8,857 bases of DNA from a bacterium. Lineage in GTDB: Bacteria > Armatimonadota > Fimbriimonadia > Fimbriimonadales > JBAXQP01. The stretch spans positions 1-8,857 of the forward strand of contig JBAXQP010000101.1 in the NCBI GenBank assembly GCA_037131655.1. Reading direction: 5' to 3'. Both the position numbers and the translations under genes were made by a program. The notes under the pieces were generated by a model that was not told the origin of the DNA, searched no databases, and saw only the letters and a list, made by a program, of their open reading frames with translations. Position 1 is the stretch's first letter, and every line of letters starts with the position of its first letter. Below, piece after piece: positions 1 through 6,177 of the stretch.

Positions 1-76
1 CAATCACGAAAGCTTCGAGCGCTTTATTGACTAGGTCACGGCGGGTATTCCAATAAGTTTCGAACGATATATCCAT
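1..76 (-). CDS. N-terminal fragment of a probable polyprenyl diphosphate synthase (partial, runs off left edge)
   Basis: Only the first 25 codons are present. The ATG (complement of 74-76) lies one base after the stop codon of the upstream acetyltransferase, a spacing typical of translational coupling. The frame stays open to the window edge. The visible peptide starts MDISFETYWNTRRDLV and continues with a helix ending ALEAFVI. The Y-x(3)-R-R-x-x-V-x-x-A-L-E pattern is what the first helix of IspA/geranylgeranyl diphosphate synthase proteins usually looks like; these enzymes condense isopentenyl diphosphate with allylic diphosphates in the cytoplasm. The catalytic DDxxD motifs would lie outside the window, so the family call is a weak recognition from the N-terminus only. 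The reading frame itself is better supported than the function. Confidence 0.45.
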   Translation of the reverse strand, partial: MDISFETYWNTRRDLVNKALEAFVI

Positions 77-77
77 A

Positions 78-551
78 TTATTGTCCAATCGGATCGGCAA
101 ACACGCCTGGGTCACTCTCTGGGATAACGGTTGCCCCCACTGCTTTCGCATAAAAGTCCTGCGGCCCCGCTCCACCGATGATGGCATAAGCATAGCCCAT
201 CTCACGCATTCCCCACAGGCAAGCCAATAAAAGCGCCTTGCCCACCCCATTCTTACGCTCGTTCTTTGCCACACCCGTGGGGCCGAAATAGCCCCGATAG
301 GTGCATTCATAGGCACCAAACCCAACCACTTTTCCCTCTTTTAAGGCAATATATATTGAAGATGGTTTATTAGCAAATCCGACAGTGATTTCATAAGCCC
401 AAGGCGCTTCAAAATTCTCCTCTACAAACGTCCTCACCGGCCCCATTTCATGCGGCAGTGCGCGGCGAATAACAATCCCCTTGTCGCGCATCTCATCTAA
501 GACAGGTTCCAACGAAGGAAGCTTCAACAACAGCACGAGCATATCAGGCAT
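78..551 (-). CDS. GNAT-family N-acetyltransferase
   Basis: Encodes 157 residues from the preferred start. The best landmark is RKNGVGKALL in the second half, matching the acetyl-CoA pyrophosphate-binding motif A (Q/R-x-x-G-x-G/A) of GNAT acetyltransferases. It is preceded by beta-strand-like sequence (IYIALKEGKVVGFGAYE) and followed by a C-terminal part with FYAKAVGA, the usual beta5/alpha4 region of the fold. The length fits a single-domain GNAT enzyme. The acceptor substrate cannot be deduced. An upstream in-frame ATG (complement of 582-584) would add 11 residues, but the downstream ATG has a GGAGAG Shine-Dalgarno six bases away (complement of 558-563) and the upstream one has none, so I start at 551. 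It is probably co-transcribed with the prenyl synthase-like gene that follows, and divergent from the methyltransferase cluster. No functional link to that cluster is evident. Confidence 0.85.
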   Translation of the reverse strand: MPDMLVLLLKLPSLEPVLDEMRDKGIVIRRALPHEMGPVRTFVEENFEAPWAYEITVGFANKPSSIYIALKEGKVVGFGAYECTYRGYFGPTGVAKNERKNGVGKALLLACLWGMREMGYAYAIIGGAGPQDFYAKAVGATVIPESDPGVFADPIGQ

Positions 552-557
552 AAAATA

Positions 558-563
558 CTCTCC
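558..563 (-). promoter_or_regulatory. Ribosome binding site deciding the GNAT start
   Basis: Read on the minus strand this is GGAGAG followed by a six-base spacer and ATG at 551-549. It lies inside the longer potential reading frame from 584 and supports the shorter, 157-residue protein. Confidence 0.6.
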
Positions 564-584
564 AAACAGAGTTGAGACGGCCAT

Positions 585-684
585 ATATTACCCGTATGGG
601 ACATACCACTTGAAGTCTGGCTGTATCGAAGCAAATAGCAAGAACTAAAGCTCAGACGCGGTACAATTGTTGAGAGGGGGGATT
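585..684. other. Divergent intergenic region between GNAT and first URO-D gene
   Basis: This 100-base gap should hold promoters for both directions. On the plus strand TACAAT at 662-667 resembles a -10 box, but no convincing -35 hexamer lies 16-18 bases upstream. TTGAAG at 610-615 could be a -35 but has only a poor -10 (AAATAG-like) at the right distance. I see no strong hairpin or operator-like inverted repeat. It ends in the purine-rich ribosome binding site of the next gene. Confidence 0.4.
672..681 (+). promoter_or_regulatory. Ribosome binding site deciding the first URO-D start
   Basis: GAGAGGGGGG directly precedes ATT and the ATG at 685. An in-frame TTG at 667 lies upstream of this site and would bury it inside the coding region, so the ATG at 685 is the better start. 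Confidence 0.6.
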
Positions 685-1845
685 ATGAGACTAATTGATT
701 TTGAATTGCATAACGAAGAGGTTGCTCGTGTTTGGGAGGCTTATGATGCGGGAAGGCCTATTCGAGTACCTATGACGTTGGGGATCAACCCCAGGCTGAC
801 GATGGAAGTGCCGGAGGCTAATCCAACAGGGATACAGTATTTACAGTACTTTAATGATACCGATAAGATGCTGCAAAGGCAGCTTGAGCATAGTGAATGG
901 GTGCTGTTTAATATCCCTCAGGATTTTCAGATGGGTCTGCCGAAAGACGGTTGGGACGTAAATGTTGACCTCGCTAATGTCTATGAGGCAGGGTGGTTTG
1001 GGTGTGAAGTAAGGTTTTATGGATTTCAAGTACCGGACAGCATTCCCCTACTAAAGGATGACAGTAAGAAGTGTCTGCTCTTTGATAAAGGCATCCCAGA
1101 CCCCTTTGAAAGCGGGCTGATGAAGCTCAATTGGGAGCATTATGAGAATTTCAAGAAGAAACAGGAGCAGGGTTATACTTGGAAAGGGCTTCCTATTAAT
1201 AATATTGCGCCTTCAGGAGTCTATACGGATGGGCCAATGACGGTGGCGTGTAATCTGCGTGGGGCTGCGGAATTCTGCGCTGATCTGCTTGAAGCCCCGG
1301 ACTATGCGCATCAACTGCTCGATTTCATCACCACCGCCACCATCGAGCGCATCAAAGCCTACCGGCAAAGGCTGGGGCAGGAGCTCATACCTAAGGGAAT
1401 GGGATTTGCCGATGACTCCATTCAACTCCTCTCCACATCAATCTATAAAGAGATGATTTTGCCGTACCATAAGCGTCTTATTAATGAACTCTCAGAAGGC
1501 GGGCCGAACAGCATTCACCTTTGCGGTGATGCCACTCGCCACTTCCCGCTTATCGCCAAAGAGCTTAATGTCAACGGGTTTGATACGGGCTTCCCTGTTG
1601 ACTTCACATGGTTGAGAAAGACGTTGGGACCGGATACTTATATTTTGGGCGGGCCATCCGTGCCGTTATTGCTAAAAGCTACACCAGATGAAGTGCGGGA
1701 TGAAACCAAACGTATTTTAGCCTCAGGCATCATGGAAGGAGGGCGGTTCACCCTGCGCGAAGGCAACAACCTAGCCCCCGGCACTCCATTAGAAAACTTG
1801 TGGGCAATGTATGACACGGTTAAGAAATTTGGACGCTACGATTAA
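685..1845 (+). CDS. URO-D superfamily protein, probable corrinoid-linked methyltransferase (His-x-Cys type)
   Basis: Encodes 386 residues from the ATG at 685. It belongs to the uroporphyrinogen decarboxylase/MtaA-MtbA superfamily, a (beta/alpha)8 barrel. Members either decarboxylate uroporphyrinogen III or move methyl groups between corrinoid proteins and thiols or other substrates. Visible landmarks are FADDSIQLLS (about 241-250), the Asp-Asp segment typical of the barrel; SIHLCGD (277-282), carrying the H278-x-C280 zinc-ligand pair of MtaA-type methyltransferases; LGGPSVPLLLKATPDEV (321-337), the usual post-ligand strand and helix; and PGTPLENL near the C-terminus. The third zinc ligand of MtaA, a Cys in a GCGxxPxTP-like loop, is not at the expected place, where EGNNLAPGTP is seen. 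The protein is longer than MtaA, with an insertion-rich N-terminal half. The conserved N-terminal arginines of true HemE are not apparent, so haem synthesis is unlikely. The aldo/keto reductase follows 52 bases downstream. The substrate is unknown. Confidence 0.82.
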   Translation: MRLIDFELHNEEVARVWEAYDAGRPIRVPMTLGINPRLTMEVPEANPTGIQYLQYFNDTDKMLQRQLEHSEWVLFNIPQDFQMGLPKDGWDVNVDLANVYEAGWFGCEVRFYGFQVPDSIPLLKDDSKKCLLFDKGIPDPFESGLMKLNWEHYENFKKKQEQGYTWKGLPINNIAPSGVYTDGPMTVACNLRGAAEFCADLLEAPDYAHQLLDFITTATIERIKAYRQRLGQELIPKGMGFADDSIQLLSTSIYKEMILPYHKRLINELSEGGPNSIHLCGDATRHFPLIAKELNVNGFDTGFPVDFTWLRKTLGPDTYILGGPSVPLLLKATPDEVRDETKRILASGIMEGGRFTLREGNNLAPGTPLENLWAMYDTVKKFGRYD

Positions 1846-1897
1846 AATCTGCGGTACACTAATATATAGCAACGCTATTGATTAAAAGGAAATAAAT
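1846..1897 (+). other. Short spacer with weak hairpin
   Basis: The 52-base gap between the first URO-D gene and the aldo/keto reductase holds a small stem-loop, ATAGC-AAC-GCTAT (1866-1878), with no T-run after it, so it is not a convincing terminator. AAAAGGAA, about eight bases before the ATG at 1898, serves as ribosome binding site. The two genes are probably co-transcribed. Confidence 0.35.
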
Positions 1898-3025
1898 ATG
1901 CTTTATCGAAATTATGGCAACACGGGATTGAAGGTATCGGCTTTGGGGTTTGGGTGCATGCGATTGCCGATGAACGGAGATGAAATCGTTGATGAACTCG
2001 CAATCCCCATGATTAGAAAGGCAATCGATCTTGGGGTCAATTATATTGACACGGCACTCGGTTATTGCGCCTCTAAGAGCGAGATCACCGTCGGCAAAGC
2101 CCTCAAAGATGGGTACAGAGAGAAGATTATTCTTTCGACCAAAAACCCGGTTTGGGAAGCCGATGGCGATAAATGGCGCAAGGTGCTTGAAGAGCAGCTC
2201 ACGAAGCTCGATGTAAGCCAGATTGATGTCTATCATTTCCACGGCATCAATTGGAAGGCCTATACAGAAACCCTCAGCGCGCCGGGCGGCCCGATTGAAG
2301 CCTCTCGAAAAGCGCAGGATGAAGGGCTTATACGGTTCAGATCCTTCTCCTTCCACGATGCGCCTGAGAATATGATTAAGCTTGCCGATACGGGTGAGTT
2401 CGCAGGCGTAACTTGTCAATACAACCTTTTGGACCGTGTTAATGAAGACAGCATTGCCTATTTGAAGGAAAAGGGCATGGGCGTAGTGATTATGGGACCG
2501 GTCGGCGGCGGCAGGCTTGGCGGACCGCCTTCGGAAGAACTTGCCAAACTAATCCCCGGCGGAGCAAAAAGCACTCCCGAAGCGGCTTTGCGTTTTGTAC
2601 TGGCCAATCCTAACGTATCCGTTGCCCTATCCGGCATGAGCACAATGGAGCATGTGCTTGAAAATACCGCTACCGCTTCCCGAGCCGAACCACTCAGTGA
2701 TGCGGAGCGCGCAAAGATAGCGGATATGCTCGAAGAGAACAAGCGGTTAGCCGAGCTTTATTGCACCGGCTGCAACTATTGTATGCCCTGCCCGCAAAAT
2801 GTGGATATCCCGGGCAACTTCCGTTTGTTGAATTACAACCGCGTTTTCGGTCTAAAAGAATACTCCCGAAGCAGTTATGCGGAGCTCGGCGCCCGGATGG
2901 ACAAAGGCGTCAGTGCTCCCTCCTGGGCGGCATCGTGCCTGGAATGCGGCCAATGCGAACCCAAATGCCCACAGCATATCCCCATCCCCGAAAAGCTTAA
3001 GGAAGTCGATAAAACACTCGGCTAA
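1898..3025 (+). CDS. Aldo/keto reductase with C-terminal double [4Fe-4S] ferredoxin-like domain
   Basis: Encodes 375 residues. Residues 1 to about 265 form an aldo/keto reductase barrel: it opens with the family signature LYRNYGNTGLKVSALGFG, and the catalytic tetrad is visible as D51 and Y56 in YIDTALGY, K82 in LSTKNP and a His in VYHFHG (H113 or H115). About residues 285-375 carry two cysteine clusters: C289-x2-C292-x2-C295-x2-C298-P and C347-x2-C350-x2-C353-x3-C357-P, each able to bind a [4Fe-4S] cluster. AKRs with this tail are common in anaerobes and are thought to couple carbonyl/alcohol chemistry to low-potential electron carriers rather than only NAD(P)H. Its position behind a URO-D methyltransferase suggests it handles a demethylated product or delivers electrons for corrinoid reduction; this is inference. 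It is the last gene before a strong terminator. All tetrad and cluster residues are present, so the protein should be functional. Confidence 0.9.
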   Translation: MLYRNYGNTGLKVSALGFGCMRLPMNGDEIVDELAIPMIRKAIDLGVNYIDTALGYCASKSEITVGKALKDGYREKIILSTKNPVWEADGDKWRKVLEEQLTKLDVSQIDVYHFHGINWKAYTETLSAPGGPIEASRKAQDEGLIRFRSFSFHDAPENMIKLADTGEFAGVTCQYNLLDRVNEDSIAYLKEKGMGVVIMGPVGGGRLGGPPSEELAKLIPGGAKSTPEAALRFVLANPNVSVALSGMSTMEHVLENTATASRAEPLSDAERAKIADMLEENKRLAELYCTGCNYCMPCPQNVDIPGNFRLLNYNRVFGLKEYSRSSYAELGARMDKGVSAPSWAASCLECGQCEPKCPQHIPIPEKLKEVDKTLG

Positions 3026-3043
3026 ATCTTCATATTCTTATTA

Positions 3044-3090
3044 AAAAGTAATTGATCGGCATAAGATGAACTTGCCGGTCAATTACTTTT
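3044..3090 (+). terminator. Hairpin terminator after the aldo/keto reductase
   Basis: A 17-base stem, AAAAGTAATTGATCGGC (3044-3060), pairs with GCCGGTCAATTACTTTT (3074-3090) around a 13-base loop, with a single G-U wobble. The A-tract on the left and T-tract on the right fit a factor-independent terminator that could act in both directions. It sits 18 bases after the aldo/keto reductase stop codon and directly before a promoter-like pair, marking a transcription-unit boundary. Confidence 0.8.
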
Positions 3091-3107
3091 GGCTTCGCTC
3101 ATTTCTC

Positions 3108-3137
3108 TTGACTTGGATAAAGCGCATGGAGTATATC
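3108..3137 (+). promoter_or_regulatory. Candidate sigma70-type promoter for the second gene block
   Basis: TTGACT (3108-3113) matches five of six bases of the -35 consensus and is followed after 18 bases by TATATC (3132-3137), four of six for the -10. It lies between the terminator at 3044-3090 and the ribosome binding site AAGGAG (3157-3162) of the URO-D gene at 3168. That places transcription start near 3144 with a leader of about 24 bases. Supported by position and consensus only. Confidence 0.5.
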
Positions 3138-3167
3138 GTTAGATGCAATGCAGGTTAAGGAGAGATT

Positions 3168-4223
3168 ATGACCGGACGAGAGCGGGTATTAGCTGCCATT
3201 AATCGGGAAAAGCCGGACAAGGCGCCAAAGGATATATCGTTCACACCTGCCCTCTACGATACTTTCTGCGAAAAGACCGGCTCAAACGACATTCGAGCCT
3301 ACTTCGGGCTGGAGTGCAAAGGGGTTAACCCGCGCACTGTTGCTACGAATGACGCCGATTTTGCAGCTTACATGGAAGGACTCCCAGCAGATACCCAAGT
3401 CAGCAGTGACTACGGTTTGATGTCCCGTCCTGTCGGTTTTTATCACTTCTTAAAGTTTATTCACCCTCTTCGCAATGCTGAAACTCTCGATGATATCGAT
3501 GCCTACCCGTGGCCAGACTTTACCGATGAGTACCGGTATTCGCATTTAAAGGATGAAATCAAAGAGGCTCATGACCAAGGCTTTTTTGTCCCCTCTTTTG
3601 CAGGGCATACTTTTGAGACCGCCTGGGAACTACTGGGATTTGAGAAATGGTTCGAAGACATCCTCTGTAACCCCGACATCCCGGATGCCGTCCTCGAGCG
3701 CATTACAGTTGACAACTGCATGATGGCGCGAAGGGTTGCAGAGGCGGGGGCTGACATGCTCACACTGGGTGATGATGTTGGCATGCAGGATCGGCTAATG
3801 ATGAAGCCTGAAATATGGCGCAAATACCTCAAGCCCCGACTGGCGAGAATTATTCAAGCTGCTCGTGACGTGGTCCCTAACATGCCCGTGTGGTATCACA
3901 GCGATGGGAATATCTCAGATATAATCGACGATTTGATTGAAGTCGGAGTGACCGTTTTGAACCCCGTCCAGCCGGAATGTTTGGATCTTAAGTGGGTTAA
4001 AGACCGATATGCTGATAAACTAGCCTTCTGGGGCACGATCGGTACCCAATCAACCATGCCCTGGGGCACCCCTGATGATGTGCGTAATACAGTTAAAGAT
4101 ATGATAGAATTATTTGGCCCCGGGCTTTTGCTCGCGCCGACGCATGTGCTGGAGCCGGAAGTGCCCTGGGAAAATGTGCTTGCCTTTTTTGACGGCATCG
4201 AGAAGTACGGAAATTATCACTAA
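3168..4223 (+). CDS. URO-D superfamily protein, MtaA-like fold with His-x-Asp variant site
   Basis: Encodes 351 residues from an ATG with an AAGGAGAG site five bases upstream. The N-terminus MTGRERVLAAINREKPDK is the classic opening of corrinoid-linked URO-D proteins. Barrel landmarks are PSFAGHTFETAWELLGFE (142-159), MLTLGDDVGMQD (197-208) with the D202-D203 pair, YHSDGNISDIIDDLIEVG (243-260), LNPVQPE (264-270) and LAFWGTIGTQSTMPWGTPDDV (residues 285-305). The C-terminus has PEVPWENVLAFFD, the usual P-x-x-N helix. Where MtaA has the zinc pair His-x-Cys, this protein has H244-S-D246, and no C-terminal Cys ligand is seen, so metal binding must differ or be absent. It is probably a methyltransferase or substrate-binding relative rather than a HemE decarboxylase. 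It heads a tight gene run ending with the corrinoid protein, which makes it the strongest candidate partner for that protein. The substrate is unknown. Confidence 0.85.
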   Translation: MTGRERVLAAINREKPDKAPKDISFTPALYDTFCEKTGSNDIRAYFGLECKGVNPRTVATNDADFAAYMEGLPADTQVSSDYGLMSRPVGFYHFLKFIHPLRNAETLDDIDAYPWPDFTDEYRYSHLKDEIKEAHDQGFFVPSFAGHTFETAWELLGFEKWFEDILCNPDIPDAVLERITVDNCMMARRVAEAGADMLTLGDDVGMQDRLMMKPEIWRKYLKPRLARIIQAARDVVPNMPVWYHSDGNISDIIDDLIEVGVTVLNPVQPECLDLKWVKDRYADKLAFWGTIGTQSTMPWGTPDDVRNTVKDMIELFGPGLLLAPTHVLEPEVPWENVLAFFDGIEKYGNYH

Positions 4224-4240
4224 ACAATGGAGGTTACGAG

Positions 4241-4735
4241 ATGGATGCAATTGAATGTTTGAAAACGAGAAGGAGCGTTCGCTCATACCAGAACCGCGCA
4301 GTACCTAAGGAAATCCTAGAAGATATCGTTGACTGCGGCCGCTTAGCCGCTACAGGAATGAACTTGCAGCCATGGGAATTCGTCGTTGTGACCGATAAAG
4401 AACGACTGCAAGCCATTGCCGACTTAACCGATTACGGCAAATTCATCCCTGATGCGGGCGCTTGTATTGCGGTTATTTGCTCAGAAAATAAATTCTATGT
4501 CGAAGACGGTTCTGCCGCAACTGAAAACATATTATTGGCCGCTAAAGCGCATGGGTTGGGAAGTTGCTGGGTTTCGGCGGATAAAAAAATCTATGCCGAT
4601 CCCATACGAGAGTACCTGGGCGCGCCGGCAGGCTTTAAACTTTTGAGTTTAGTTACTATCGGCTATCCGGATGATGAAGCCACCCATAAGACCAAGCGTC
4701 CACTCAATGAAGTTATACACTGGGAGAAGTTTTAA
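4241..4735 (+). CDS. Nitroreductase-family FMN oxidoreductase
   Basis: Encodes 164 residues, a normal length for the compact, single-domain, homodimeric nitroreductases. FMN-binding landmarks are RRSVRSYQ (10-17; the Arg-Arg-Ser-x-Arg phosphate loop), TGMNLQPWEFVVV (38-50, the isoalloxazine-side segment), AKAHGLGSCWV (101-111) and IGYPDDEA (140-147), followed by RPLNEVIHWE at the end. Family members reduce nitro groups, quinones, enones or flavins with NAD(P)H, and some dehalogenate or oxidise substrates. It starts 17 bases after the URO-D gene with a GGAGG site. Its stop overlaps the next start by one base (TAATG), so it is almost certainly translated together with the flavin reductase. Context suggests a redox role in the corrinoid cluster, for example on the demethylated product or in electron supply, but the sequence does not define the substrate. 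Confidence 0.9.
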   Translation: MDAIECLKTRRSVRSYQNRAVPKEILEDIVDCGRLAATGMNLQPWEFVVVTDKERLQAIADLTDYGKFIPDAGACIAVICSENKFYVEDGSAATENILLAAKAHGLGSCWVSADKKIYADPIREYLGAPAGFKLLSLVTIGYPDDEATHKTKRPLNEVIHWEKF

Positions 4736-5277
4736 TGAAAGTTGATACACATTACACTGATTTCCTACCCGAAACCTTAAAAGCCTGTGGTTCGATGGGC
4801 ATATTATTGGTCGGTCAAGGATTTTCGGGCAAACCCAACACCATGACCATCGGTTGGTGCCAGGCCGGAGTGATTTGGGGCAAGCCGATTATGACTGTGC
4901 TTGTTCGACACTCGCGGTTCACCTATGGCCTTATTGATGAGGCGGGTACGTTCACCGTGAACGTAATGCCGCCAGAGTTCGCCGATTCGGTAGCCTTCTG
5001 CGGCAAGGAATCAGGTCGTGATCGAGATAAGTTTGTAGAAAAAGGTCTTACGGCCGTACCTGGCAAACTAATCTCCTGCCCTGTTATCGGCGAGGGAGTC
5101 ATCCATTACGAGTGTAAAGTGGTCTATCGAGATGACTTAACGCCCGATGGGATCCCTTCAGACATCCAGACACGCTTCTACCCTCAGGGAGATTTCCACC
5201 GGGTTTACTACGGCGAAATCGTTGCCGCCTATGCCGAAGAAAACGCCCGAGAACGTCTGGCGGTTGAACCATATTAA
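4735..5277 (+). CDS. Flavin reductase-like FMN-binding protein (DIM6/NTAB type)
   Basis: Encodes 180 residues of the flavin reductase-like split-barrel family. Landmarks are NTMTIGWCQAGVIWGKP (35-51), the usual N-(x)MTxxW loop that contacts FMN; LVRHSRFTYGLI (56-67), matching the R-x-S-R/K-x-T segment; FTVNVMPPEF (73-82); and HRVYYGEIVAAY (155-166), the closing strand with a His common at the active site. Relatives bind FMN and either reduce free flavin with NAD(P)H or act in electron transfer. The start codon shares its first base with the stop of the nitroreductase gene, implying translational coupling and perhaps a stoichiometric pair. The 93-base gap after it is the longest inside this block. 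The call is firm at family level; a defined physiological partner is not known from sequence. Confidence 0.88.
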   Translation: MKVDTHYTDFLPETLKACGSMGILLVGQGFSGKPNTMTIGWCQAGVIWGKPIMTVLVRHSRFTYGLIDEAGTFTVNVMPPEFADSVAFCGKESGRDRDKFVEKGLTAVPGKLISCPVIGEGVIHYECKVVYRDDLTPDGIPSDIQTRFYPQGDFHRVYYGEIVAAYAEENARERLAVEPY

Positions 5278-5370
5278 TATTCTCGCTAAGTATCTGATGT
5301 GAATCAGAAGAAAGTTATTGCATTATCCTGATTAATTGGGTAAGTTATAAAAAAATTTAAAGGGCAGTCT
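5278..5370 (+). other. AT-rich spacer before DUF1638 gene
   Basis: This gap has a small six-pair stem, TCTGAT-GTGA-ATCAGA (5293-5308), without a T-run. It also has AT-rich sequence with TATAAA at 5346-5351 that could be a -10-like element, but TTGCAT (5318-5323) lies 22 bases from it, too far for a standard -35. I cannot claim a terminator or promoter; an internal weak promoter is possible. Confidence 0.3.
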
Positions 5371-6141
5371 GTGTGCCCTGAGCTTGGTTTGAGGAAAGGA
5401 CTTAGCCCCTTGAAGTTTAAGGTGGTCGCTTGCGATATTATGCGCAGCGAGGTCGAAGAGATAGCGCCGCAGTCGCCGCACGAATTGGATCTTACTTTTC
5501 TAACGCGCGAGGGCTATCACAACGAGCCGGATAAAAACCGCCCGCTTCTTCAGGAGCAAATAGACGCAGTGCCGGAAGGTTATGACGCGATACTGCTCGG
5601 CTTTGCTTTCTGCAACCGTCTATTGGATGGCATTCAAGCTCGGCATACCCAGTTGATCGTCCCGCGTGGACATGACTGCATCACGTTTTTTATGGGTTCA
5701 CGCCAACGATATCGCGAGTTCTTCGATACCCACCCGGGTACCTACTACTATACGCGTGGTTGGTTGGAACGGAGAGACGGCAAGCAACTCAATCAGATGT
5801 CTGAAGAAGTCTCTGGAATCGGGAATACCGATTATGATGAGTTGGTCGAGAAATATGGAGAGGACAACGCTCAGTACCTCACCTCATTTTTCGATAAATG
5901 GCAGGAAAACTATACAAATGGCGTTTTGATTCAATTTCCTTTTGCTGAGAAACTGAATTTACGGGAGCAGGTTAAAGAAATCTGCTATACTAACGCCTGG
6001 AAATATGATGAAATGGCAGGCGACTTGGGTCTGCTTACACGATGGCTTAAAGGCGAGTGGAATGATGACTTTCTTATCGTTCCACCCGGTTATACAATAA
6101 AAGCAGCTTACGACGAAACAATTATGAAATTATCGTGCTAA
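5371..6141 (+). CDS. DUF1638 family protein, corrinoid-methyltransferase associated
   Basis: Encodes 256 residues from GTG. The core reads FKVVACDIM (16-24), LLGFAFCNRLLDGI (75-88) and LIVPRGHDCITFFMGSRQRY (95-114), then YYYTRGWLE (125-133), the recognisable pattern of the DUF1638 family. Such genes recur beside corrinoid proteins, methyltransferases and their activators in anaerobic bacteria and methanogens, but to my knowledge no biochemical function is settled. C21, C81, H101 and C103 sit in the most conserved blocks and could form a metal or corrinoid contact site; this is inference. Start choice is open: GTG at 5371 has AAAGGG six bases upstream, while TTG at 5410 has GAGGAAAGGA ending nine bases upstream and would give the family-like beginning MKFKVVAC. 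No signal peptide or membrane segment is seen. The corrinoid protein starts 36 bases downstream. Confidence 0.82.
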   Translation: MCPELGLRKGLSPLKFKVVACDIMRSEVEEIAPQSPHELDLTFLTREGYHNEPDKNRPLLQEQIDAVPEGYDAILLGFAFCNRLLDGIQARHTQLIVPRGHDCITFFMGSRQRYREFFDTHPGTYYYTRGWLERRDGKQLNQMSEEVSGIGNTDYDELVEKYGEDNAQYLTSFFDKWQENYTNGVLIQFPFAEKLNLREQVKEICYTNAWKYDEMAGDLGLLTRWLKGEWNDDFLIVPPGYTIKAAYDETIMKLSC

Positions 6142-6177
6142 GATTTACACGGTATCACAAGCACAGGAGGATATGAC

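Noticed and set aside
585..684. Cobalamin riboswitch in leader regions of the corrinoid cluster
   Set aside because: The intergenic regions are too short and I cannot find the conserved B12-box type sequence in any of them.
658..1860. Repeated word GCGGTACA(A/C)T upstream of the genes at 685 and 1898 (658-667 and 1851-1860)
   Set aside because: Only two copies are seen, at different distances from the starts and without matching -35 elements. It is too short to claim as an operator or promoter class.
1859..2419. 186-residue open frame on the minus strand inside the aldo/keto reductase gene
   Set aside because: It lies antisense to a complete, motif-rich aldo/keto reductase, shows no recognisable domain and has no good ribosome binding site. 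It is a shadow frame.
685..4223. Annotation of the URO-D proteins as HemE (haem biosynthesis)
   Set aside because: The openings, metal-site segments and corrinoid neighbourhood fit methyltransferase-type members, and the conserved arginine-rich uroporphyrinogen-binding N-terminus of HemE is not seen. No other haem genes are nearby.
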